NCBI GenBank assembly: GCA_009778355.1
Contig: WRJY01000148.1
Location: forward strand, 1 to 5,306
Source: Desulfovibrionaceae bacterium
GTDB lineage: Bacteria; Pseudomonadota; Gammaproteobacteria; Burkholderiales; Burkholderiaceae_C
Direction: 5' to 3'
Length of the DNA stretch: 5,306 nucleotides
Numbering within the stretch: position 1 is the first letter of the stretch; the number at the start of each line of letters is the position of its first letter. The notes beneath the pieces were generated by a model. It worked only from the letters and a program-made list of their open reading frames with translations. It was not told the origin of the DNA and searched no databases. A program made the position numbers and the translations under genes. This document shows positions 1-5,306 of the stretch, piece by piece.

Positions 1-116
1 CCCCGTCCCTGCCCCGCGCCGGTTTGCTGGCGGCGGTGATTGCGGGCGCGGCGGTGATCTACTTCGGCGCGTTGATGGCGTCGGGGATGCGGCTGCGGCA
101 GATGCTGCGGCGCTGA
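1..116 (+). CDS. murJ: C-terminal end of a MurJ-like lipid II flippase (partial, 5' end outside window)
   Basis: Only the last 37 codons (3-113) and the TGA stop (114-116) are inside the window. The reading frame gives a short start PSLPRAG, one hydrophobic helix (LLAAVIAGAAVIYFGALMAS) and a basic tail ending RLRQMLRR. MurJ (MviN) flips lipid II across the inner membrane for peptidoglycan synthesis. In proteobacterial MurJ the last membrane helix typically ends in a pattern like YFGALxxxGxRLR followed by Arg/Lys residues, which matches here. The identification rests on this short tail alone, so another polytopic membrane protein remains possible. The frame was chosen because it is the only forward frame that gives a membrane helix and a clean stop. 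The gene is on the same strand as the secretion operon but is separated from it by about 320 bp, with a separate promoter candidate, so they are probably not co-transcribed. Confidence 0.6.
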   Translation, partial: PSLPRAGLLAAVIAGAAVIYFGALMASGMRLRQMLRR

Positions 117-123
117 GATCGTA

Positions 124-282
124 AACAGGCTCTCAGCGGACCCGCGCAAATGCCTTTGCGGGCGGTCTGCGGCGTTGCGGCGCTTGCCCATGGATGGACG
201 GACTATGGGTGGCGCGCTGCGCCTTGCATCCCATCGCCGAAAAGGTGTCTGCGCGGCGGCGAAAAGACACTGAACAGGCTCC
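124..282. repeat. Hairpin-rich intergenic element bounded by 9-bp direct repeats (AACAGGCTC)
   Basis: The word AACAGGCTC occurs at 124-132 and again at 274-282, exactly 150 bp apart. Three inverted repeats lie between the copies. CCCGC/GCGGG is at 141-145 and 158-162, with AAA/TTT also able to pair inside it. ATGGG/CCCAT is at 205-209 and 230-234, enclosing GGCGC/GCGCC at 211-215 and 219-223. GTGTCT/AGACAC is at 246-251 and 266-271. No convincing protein is encoded on either strand: the short open frames have no ribosome binding site and no recognisable family. The layout fits a dispersed intergenic repeat or a miniature mobile element, but the single window cannot show copy number. The first hairpin could also help end murJ transcription, although no T-run follows it. 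The boundary calls are inferred from the direct repeats. Confidence 0.35.
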
Positions 283-320
283 GAGACGACAAAAAATACG
301 GGGCTTGGACTTGCCACCTC

Positions 321-351
321 TTGCTGGAGAATTTTTGGCAGCATCTATAAT
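321..351 (+). promoter_or_regulatory. Candidate sigma-70 promoter for the secretion operon
   Basis: A perfect -10 box, TATAAT, lies at 346-351 in the most AT-rich stretch of the window (about 330-362). The best -35 candidate is TTGCTG at 321-326, with a 19-bp spacer, which is longer than the ideal 17. There is no extended -10 TGn. Transcription would start near 357-359 and give a 5' leader of about 78 nt before the transporter start codon. The -10 box is clear; the -35 box is weak, so an activator or another sigma factor may be involved. Confidence 0.5.
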
Positions 352-365
352 TTTCTGATTATCAA

Positions 366-388
366 GAGGGGTAGGGGGGGCTCGGAGG
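366..388 (+). promoter_or_regulatory. G-rich tract in the 5' leader, including a run of seven G
   Basis: Just downstream of the predicted transcription start the sequence has G4 (368-371), G7 (374-380) and then GGAGG (384-388). The tract lies between promoter and start codon of an operon for a surface protein, so it would be in the mRNA leader. The GGAGG motif looks like a Shine-Dalgarno sequence. It is followed after only one base by ATG (390), which opens a nine-codon frame MPFECRQDQ ending at 417-419, 16 bp before the transporter ATG. The spacing is too short for normal initiation. A regulatory role is inference only. Confidence 0.3.
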
Positions 389-435
389 TATGCCATTCGA
401 GTGCCGCCAAGACCAATAATTTACTGGCACCGTTG

Positions 436-2163
436 ATGAAACACGAGATACCCGTTCGCCTGACCCTGGCGGCGATTTTGTTTACTGCGTCCGCGCTCGC
501 GGCGGCGCAACTGGCTTCCGCGCCCAATCCCTTTATCGAAGAGCTGCGCCAACAGGAGCGCGAACGCGCGTTGCGCGAGCAACAGGAGCGCGGCGTCGAC
601 GCGCGCCTCGAACAAGCCGCACCGGCGCAACCGCGCCGCCTGCCGACGCAGGAATCGCCCTGCTTTCGCATCGACCGCATCGCGCTCGAAGGCGAACTCT
701 CGCCGCGCTTTCAGTGGGCGCTCGACGCCATCGAAGGCCCCGAACAGAGCGATTCCCCCATTGGCCGCTGCCTCGGTACCGAAAGCATCAACATCGTACT
801 GGCGCGCATCCAGCAGGCAGTCATCGAACGCGGCTACGTCACCACCCGCGTGCTCGCTGGCCCCCAGGATCTGACTCGAGGCCGTCTCACGCTTACCCTC
901 GTGCCTGGCCGCATTGCCGCGATTCGCTTCGAGGGCGACGCCGCGCCCGCCAGCCTGCGCACCGCACTGCCCGCGCAGACCGGCGACCTGCTCAACCTGC
1001 GCGACATCGAGCAGGCCCTGGAAAACCTCAAGCGCGTGCCCACGGCCGAGGCCGACATCCAGATCGAGCCCTCACGACACGCGGGTGCGCGCCCGGGCGA
1101 CAGCGATCTCGTCGTCAAGCGCGTCCAAGTCAAACGCTGGCGCGGCAACTTCAGTCTGGATGACAGCGGTACCCAGGCGACCGGCAAGCGCCAGGCCGGC
1201 GCCACGCTCTCGCTGGACAACCCCCTGGGCCTCAACGACCTGTTTTACGTCAGCGTCAACCACAGCATCGATGGCGGCTACATCTTCGGCAACTCCGGCA
1301 AGGGCGCCGACAGTCAGGTCATTCATTATTCAGTGCCTTACGGTAGCTGGCTGCTGAGCGTCACCGCCTCCAGGAACAGCTATCACCAGCGCGTGGCCGG
1401 TGCATGGGAAAGCTACGACTACGCCGGCAAAAGCGACAACGCCGAAGTCAAGCTTTCGCGCCTGCTTTACCGCGACCAGCGCAGCAAGACCACCGTAAGC
1501 CTGCGCGGCTGGCGGCGCGCATCGCACAATTTCATCGACGACACCGAAATCGCCGTTCAGCGCCGCGCCGTCAGCGGCTGGGAGTTGGGTCTGGCCCACA
1601 GCGAATTCATCGGCGCGGCCACGCTCAACGCCAATCTGGCGTACCGGCGCGGCACCGGCGCTTTCGGGGCGATGCGCGCGCCCGAGGAACTCTTTGGCGA
1701 AGGCACTTCGCGCATGAGGATCATCACGGCCGACCTTGGTCTCGCTGCGCCCTTCCAACTGGCCAGCCAGAGGCTGCGCTATTCGGGCCTGTGGCGCGCG
1801 CAATGGAATCGAACCTTGCTCACGCCGCAGGATCAGTTCGCGATCGGAGGGCGCTTCACGGTGCGCGGATTCGATGGCGAGTCGAGCCTCATGGCCGATC
1901 GCGGCTGGCTGGTGCGCAACGACATCGGCCTGGCGCTCGGTCAGAGCGGCGCCGAGTTCTACGCCGGCATCGACCACGGCGAAGTTGGCGGTCGATTGGT
2001 CGAGCGGTTGGCCGGCAGGCGTCTGACGGGCGGCGTGATCGGCTTTCGCGGATTGTGGAGGAGCTTGAACTACGACCTCTTCGCCGGCGCGCCGATCCGG
2101 CAGCCAAAAAAATTCCGCACCTCGGGCATTGCCGCCGGATTCAACCTCAACTACAGTTTCTGA
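436..2163 (+). CDS. TpsB outer-membrane transporter of a two-partner secretion system (FhaC/ShlB family)
   Basis: This complete gene encodes a 575-residue transporter that moves its TpsA partner from periplasm to cell surface without ATP. Reading N to C: a signal peptide (1-24, core LTLAAILFTASALAAA); a charged Q/E/R-rich helix (about 33-60) matching the barrel-plugging H1 helix and linker of FhaC; POTRA domain 1 (about 75-157) with the typical PCFRI start and the Cys76/Cys112 pair of ShlB-type POTRA domains; POTRA domain 2 (about 158-230); and a 16-strand-type beta-barrel (about 233-575). The barrel begins with the conserved SLDNPLGLND segment (260-269). The loop-6 signature VRGF is at 476-479 and its partner motif GIDHG is at 511-515. 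The protein ends in Phe (NLNYSF), as outer-membrane barrels usually do for BAM recognition. Its length is normal for the family. ATG at 436 was preferred to the adjoining in-frame TTG at 433; neither has a clear ribosome binding site. The order transporter-then-exoprotein resembles shlBA and cdiBA. No frameshift or missing key residue was seen. Confidence 0.95.
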   Translation: MKHEIPVRLTLAAILFTASALAAAQLASAPNPFIEELRQQERERALREQQERGVDARLEQAAPAQPRRLPTQESPCFRIDRIALEGELSPRFQWALDAIEGPEQSDSPIGRCLGTESINIVLARIQQAVIERGYVTTRVLAGPQDLTRGRLTLTLVPGRIAAIRFEGDAAPASLRTALPAQTGDLLNLRDIEQALENLKRVPTAEADIQIEPSRHAGARPGDSDLVVKRVQVKRWRGNFSLDDSGTQATGKRQAGATLSLDNPLGLNDLFYVSVNHSIDGGYIFGNSGKGADSQVIHYSVPYGSWLLSVTASRNSYHQRVAGAWESYDYAGKSDNAEVKLSRLLYRDQRSKTTVSLRGWRRASHNFIDDTEIAVQRRAVSGWELGLAHSEFIGAATLNANLAYRRGTGAFGAMRAPEELFGEGTSRMRIITADLGLAAPFQLASQRLRYSGLWRAQWNRTLLTPQDQFAIGGRFTVRGFDGESSLMADRGWLVRNDIGLALGQSGAEFYAGIDHGEVGGRLVERLAGRRLTGGVIGFRGLWRSLNYDLFAGAPIRQPKKFRTSGIAAGFNLNYSF

Positions 2164-2165
2164 GC

Positions 2166-2172
2166 AGGAAAG
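2166..2172 (+). promoter_or_regulatory. Ribosome binding site for the exoprotein gene
   Basis: AGGAAAG lies in the 14-bp gap between the transporter stop (2161-2163) and the ATG at 2178, leaving 8 bases from AGGA to the start. It fixes the start codon. The tight spacing, with no room for a promoter, supports one transporter-exoprotein transcript. Confidence 0.75.
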
Positions 2173-2177
2173 CGTCG

Positions 2178-5100
2178 ATGAACAAGAACCTCCATCGCAT
2201 CATTTTCAATGCCGCGCGCGGTATGCGCATGGCCGTACAGGAGACGGCCAAAAGCACCGGCAAGACTGCCGCCGCGCGCCAATCCGGCCTCGGCGCCGCG
2301 CTCGCGGCGCTGCTGACCTCGACGAGCGTCCCCGCGCAGATCATCAGCGCCCCCAACGTCCCCGCAAACCAGCGCCCGACGGTACTCGCCGCGCCCAACG
2401 GCGTGCCGCTGGTCAACATCCAGACCCCGAGCGCCGCCGGCGTTTCGCGCAACGTCTACCGCCAGTTCGACGTTCAGAGTCAGGGCGCCATTCTGAACAA
2501 TGCGCGCAAGGACACCCAGACCCAACTGGGCGGGTGGGTGCAAGGCAACCCGTGGCTCGCCACCGGCAGCGCGCGGGTGATCCTTGGTGAAGTCAACTCC
2601 AGCAATCCCAGTCAGTTGGGCGGCTACATCGAAGTCGGCGGCCAGCGCGCCGAAGTCATCATCGCCAACCCCGCGGGCATCCAGGTCGATGGCGGGGGCT
2701 TCATCAACGCCAGCGGCGTCACTCTTGCCACGGGCACGGTGCAACTGGGCGCCGATGGTGCCATCAACGGCTATCGCGTGCAAGGCGGCAGCATCGGCGT
2801 TGGCGGCCAGGGACTCAATGCCAGCGACGCCGACTACACCCGCCTGCTGGCTCGCGCCGCCCAGATCAACGCCGGCATCTGGGCCAACGACCTCGCCGTA
2901 GTGCTGGGCAGCAACAGCATTGCCAATACCAGCGGCAGCCTGGGCGCAATGCCGGTGGTGACGCCGGTGGCCGCCATACCTGGGGCCGGAACGCCCGTTT
3001 TGGCGCTGGACGTCGGTCAACTGGGCGGCATGTATGCGGGCAAGATATTTCTGGTCGGCACCGAAGCAGGCTTGGGCGCGCGCAACGCGGGCGCCCTGAA
3101 CGCCTCGGCCGGCCAAGTGCAAATCAGCCTGGACGGACGCCTGAGCAGCAGCGGCGCGATCGCCGCCGCGCAGGACATCGACCTCAGCGTCCAGGGCCTG
3201 AACAACAGCGGGGCCATCTCCAGTCCGGGCGACATCGTGATTGCCGACAGCGGCGCGGACAGCAGCAACAGCGGCAGCCTCACCGCCGCGCGCCAGTTGC
3301 ACTACAGCAGCAACGTCCTGAACAACCAGAACGGCGGTGTCTTGAGCGCCGAACGGCTGGACATACAGGCGCAGAGCCTGGCCAACGCCGGAACCATTGA
3401 ACAAACCGGTGCGCAAGAGCTTGCCATACAGGCCGATCGCCTGAGCAATACCGGCCAAAGCGCCGTCATCGGCGCGCCGTTGGCTGCCGCCAGCGGGGGC
3501 GGCACGAGCGGAGAAAGCGGGGGCGATACGGACGGCGGCATGGCCTCCAAGCCAGACACGCCAGATGAAAACGCCTCCACCGGTGGCACAGGCAGCGCTT
3601 CTGGCGGCATCCAGGTTCTGCCCGCCGGGCAAATCAGCGCCCAGCGCTTGAGCAACAGCGGCCGGATACTGGCCAACGGCGTCAGCGACCTGAGCGTCGA
3701 GCAAAGCCTGAGCAACTCCGGCACTTTGAACCTGCGTGCCTTGAGCGCCGATGGCAGCGTCGATAACAGCCAGGGCACGGTAATGGTGCAAAGCTGGCGC
3801 GGCGAGCAAACCAGCCTGGTAAACCGGGACGGCAGCTTCTACAGCGCGACCGATCTGAACTTGCAGAGCCAGCGCCTGGACAACACCGGCGGGCAAATCG
3901 GCACTGCCGGCAGCCTTACCGCCAACGTTCAGCAAGACATCGTCAACGCCGGGGGCGCGATCTCCGGCGCCGGCGACACGCGCCTTTCCGCGCAGAGCCT
4001 GGACAACAGCCAGGGCGGGCAAATCGTCAGCAATTACGGCAGCGTTTCCCTGAGTGTTGCCCAGTCGCTGAACAACCAGGGCGGCGACATCCACACCGTC
4101 AGCGCCGATGCAGGCAAGACCCTGACCATTCAGGCCGGTTTCCTGGACAACACCGGCGGTCACATTTCGCAGGCGGGCAGCGGCGCGATGCAGGTGACCA
4201 CGAGCGGCACGCTGACCAACGTGCAGGGGGAACTGATCAGCAATGGATCGCTCGGCATCAAGAGCGGCGATCTGGTCAACGACGGCGGACTCATCGTCAG
4301 CCAGGGAGCGGCCAGCCTGAACGTGGCCTCGCTTTCCAACCGGAGCGGCAACCTTCAGGCCGGCGGCGGCGATGCGCCGGGCGCTGACCTCAACGTTCAA
4401 AGCGCGGGCGCCATCGACAACACCGGCGGCTCCATGTCAGCCAGCCGCGACGTCAGCATTCAGGCGCAGAGCCTGGACAATGCCCGGGGCAGCATCTTCG
4501 GCGGCAGCACGCTAACCATTGCCACGGCCGGAGCCATCGCCAACGACGCAGGGCAGTTGCGCTCCAACGGCGAGCTGACCGTCAGCGGCGGCGAGTTGAG
4601 CAACAAGGGCGGCGTCATCGCCTCCAGCGCTGACAATGCGCTCCTCGATGTAACCGTGCTCGACAACACCGGCGGCAGCGTCAGCGCTGGCGGGCAACTG
4701 GACATCAGGGCGCAGAGCCTGGACAACACCCAGGGCCAGATCACCCAGGCGGGCGCAGGAACGATGCGCCTGCAGGTGGCTGGCCTGCTCACCAGTACCC
4801 ACGGTCAGATCGTCAGCAATGACGGCCTCGATCTGAACGCCGGGCAGTTCGACAACAGCCAGGGCGCCTTGAGTGCCCAGGGCGATCTTGCCCTGTCCGT
4901 GCCGACCCTCGACAACACCGATGGCTTGCTGCAATCGGGCGGTCGCCTGACGCTCACCAGCGCCGGCGCGGTGATGAATACCGGAGGGCGGTTGCACGCG
5001 GACGGCGATTTACGGCTAGCCAGCGGGTTACTGGCCAACGGTCAGGGCGTGATCGACAGCGGGGCCAACGCCACGATCGACACGGGCGCGCTCGGCAATA

Positions 5101-5306
5101 CGGATGGCGTCATCGCCGCCCAAAACACTGTCACTCTCGCCACCCAGGCGCTGGACAACACCGGTGGCCAGATTGGCGGCGAAAGTGTCGAACTGGACAC
5201 GCATGGGCAAAGCTTCATCAACGACGATGGCCAGATCATTGCCGCCGGCGATCTGCGAATTGGCAGCGGCGCGCTGTCCAACCAGGGCGGCTTGCTGCAA
5301 GCCGGG
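2178..5306 (+). CDS. TpsA exoprotein with haemagglutinin-type TPS domain (FhaB/CdiA-like; 3' end outside window)
   Basis: The frame is open from ATG 2178 to the last base (1043 codons, no stop), so only the N-terminal part is visible. Residues 1-29 form an extended signal peptide region (ESPR; MNKNLHRIIFNAARGM) as found in large type V proteins. A hydrophobic core (about 36-48) follows, with likely cleavage after VPA near residue 53. Residues about 62-310 are the TPS (haemagglutination activity) domain that binds the TpsB POTRA domains. They carry NGVPLVNIQTP (74-84), QLGGWVQGNPW (116-126), SSNPSQL (141-147), NPAGI (164-168; NPNGI in FhaB), GGGFINASG (172-180) and YAGKIFLVGTEAG (286-298). From about residue 341 the protein is built of about 20-residue L-x-N repeats typical of filamentous haemagglutinin beta-helices, broken by a Gly/Ser/acidic linker at about 433-478. 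No cysteine was found in the 1043 residues, as is usual for this family. The protein is secreted by the upstream transporter and should form a surface filament. Adhesin, haemolysin-like and CdiA toxin functions are all possible; the deciding C-terminus is not here. Confidence 0.95.
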   Translation, partial: MNKNLHRIIFNAARGMRMAVQETAKSTGKTAAARQSGLGAALAALLTSTSVPAQIISAPNVPANQRPTVLAAPNGVPLVNIQTPSAAGVSRNVYRQFDVQSQGAILNNARKDTQTQLGGWVQGNPWLATGSARVILGEVNSSNPSQLGGYIEVGGQRAEVIIANPAGIQVDGGGFINASGVTLATGTVQLGADGAINGYRVQGGSIGVGGQGLNASDADYTRLLARAAQINAGIWANDLAVVLGSNSIANTSGSLGAMPVVTPVAAIPGAGTPVLALDVGQLGGMYAGKIFLVGTEAGLGARNAGALNASAGQVQISLDGRLSSSGAIAAAQDIDLSVQGLNNSGAISSPGDIVIADSGADSSNSGSLTAARQLHYSSNVLNNQNGGVLSAERLDIQAQSLANAGTIEQTGAQELAIQADRLSNTGQSAVIGAPLAAASGGGTSGESGGDTDGGMASKPDTPDENASTGGTGSASGGIQVLPAGQISAQRLSNSGRILANGVSDLSVEQSLSNSGTLNLRALSADGSVDNSQGTVMVQSWRGEQTSLVNRDGSFYSATDLNLQSQRLDNTGGQIGTAGSLTANVQQDIVNAGGAISGAGDTRLSAQSLDNSQGGQIVSNYGSVSLSVAQSLNNQGGDIHTVSADAGKTLTIQAGFLDNTGGHISQAGSGAMQVTTSGTLTNVQGELISNGSLGIKSGDLVNDGGLIVSQGAASLNVASLSNRSGNLQAGGGDAPGADLNVQSAGAIDNTGGSMSASRDVSIQAQSLDNARGSIFGGSTLTIATAGAIANDAGQLRSNGELTVSGGELSNKGGVIASSADNALLDVTVLDNTGGSVSAGGQLDIRAQSLDNTQGQITQAGAGTMRLQVAGLLTSTHGQIVSNDGLDLNAGQFDNSQGALSAQGDLALSVPTLDNTDGLLQSGGRLTLTSAGAVMNTGGRLHADGDLRLASGLLANGQGVIDSGANATIDTGALGNTDGVIAAQNTVTLATQALDNTGGQIGGESVELDTHGQSFINDDGQIIAAGDLRIGSGALSNQGGLLQAG
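3198..5306 (+). repeat. Tandem ~60-bp coding repeats (about 31 L-x-N units) of the beta-helix stalk
   Basis: Each unit encodes about 20 residues around a loose consensus L-D-N-T-G-G-x-I-x-x-x-G-x-L-x-L. L-x-N (or V/I/F-x-N) starts at residues 341, 381, 401, 422, then 491, 511, 528, 548, 567, 588, 608, 631, 656, 679, 699, 719, 746, 766, 787, 807, 828, 848, 871, 891, 911, 932, 952, 972, 992, 1013 and 1033. Spacing is mostly 20-21 near the right end, as expected for one turn of a right-handed beta-helix. The array continues past the window edge. DNA copies are diverged, but the 17-mer GCGCAGAGCCTGGACAA recurs exactly at 3990, 4464 and 4710. Confidence 0.9.
3474..3611 (+). other. Region encoding a flexible Gly/Ser/Thr/acidic linker inside the repeat stalk
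   Basis: Residues about 433-478 of the exoprotein break the regular repeat spacing: L-x-N is at 422, then not until 491. The segment is rich in Gly, Ser, Thr, Asp and Glu, with Pro at 459 and 462. It has no aromatic residue and none of the alternating hydrophobic pattern of the flanking turns. It keeps the reading frame. It is best read as a disordered loop projecting from, or hinge within, the beta-helix; any function is inference. Confidence 0.65.

Noticed and set aside
141..162. Rho-independent terminator for the upstream gene.
   Set aside because: A CCCGC/GCGGG hairpin is present but no T-run follows it on the plus strand, so it was kept only as part of the intergenic element.
133..396. 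Short open frames on both strands of the murJ-operon gap (87 and 66 codons).
   Set aside because: No ribosome binding site or recognised domain, and both cover the hairpin-rich repeat-like sequence. A tiny gene cannot be fully excluded.
1330..1977. A 215-codon minus-strand frame inside the transporter gene.
   Set aside because: It is fully inside a gene with clear POTRA and barrel motifs on the other strand and is explained by GC-rich third positions.
2129..2590. A 153-codon plus-strand frame overlapping the transporter end and the exoprotein start.
   Set aside because: It is out of frame with both recognised proteins, its product is rich in Arg, Pro and His as expected for a shifted frame of GC-rich coding DNA, and it has no ribosome binding site.
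2151..4400. A 749-codon open frame on the minus strand across most of the exoprotein gene.
   Set aside because: It lies in exact codon register with the sense gene, so it only requires that the sense gene lack TTA, CTA and TCA codons, which GC-rich codon bias gives. The product is low-complexity A/G/V-rich, the frame has no family match I recognise, and the sense frame has full TpsA domain logic.
3198..5306. CRISPR-like regular repeats at about 60 bp.
   Set aside because: The repeats are diverged, are all in one open reading frame, lack conserved repeats separated by unique spacers, and are explained by beta-helix turns.

Overview
The window is GC-rich and strongly favours G/C at third codon positions. 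It suggests a proteobacterium, most likely a betaproteobacterium. This rests on codon usage, the murJ-like 3' end at the left edge and the style of the two-partner secretion proteins. It is an inference from reading, not a database result.

Layout: bases 1-116 are the 3' end of a + strand gene whose last 37 residues look like the final membrane helix and basic tail of the lipid II flippase MurJ. Bases 117-435 are non-coding. The left half (about 124-282) is a hairpin-rich stretch bounded by two copies of AACAGGCTC exactly 150 bp apart. The right half is AT-richer, with a perfect TATAAT box at 346-351, followed by a G-rich leader with a run of seven G. Bases 436-2163 encode a complete TpsB outer-membrane transporter of the FhaC/ShlB type. 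After a 14-bp gap carrying a good ribosome binding site, 2178-5306 encodes the first 1043 residues of its TpsA exoprotein partner. That gene stays open to the window edge, so its C-terminus is not visible.

How the genes work together: this is a type Vb (two-partner) secretion operon in the order transporter then exoprotein, as in shlBA and cdiBAI. The exoprotein carries an extended signal peptide (ESPR), then the conserved haemagglutination-type TPS domain that the transporter's POTRA domains recognise. A long series of about 20-residue repeats (about 31 copies marked by L-x-N) should fold as a right-handed beta-helix stalk on the cell surface. A Gly/Ser/acidic linker of about 45 residues interrupts the repeats. 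Whether the protein is an adhesin, a haemolysin-like protein or a contact-dependent inhibition toxin (CdiA) depends on sequence beyond the right edge.

The system class is well known. What may be new here is the unseen C-terminal cargo, the linker inside the stalk, the G-run in the leader and the repeat-like element beside murJ.
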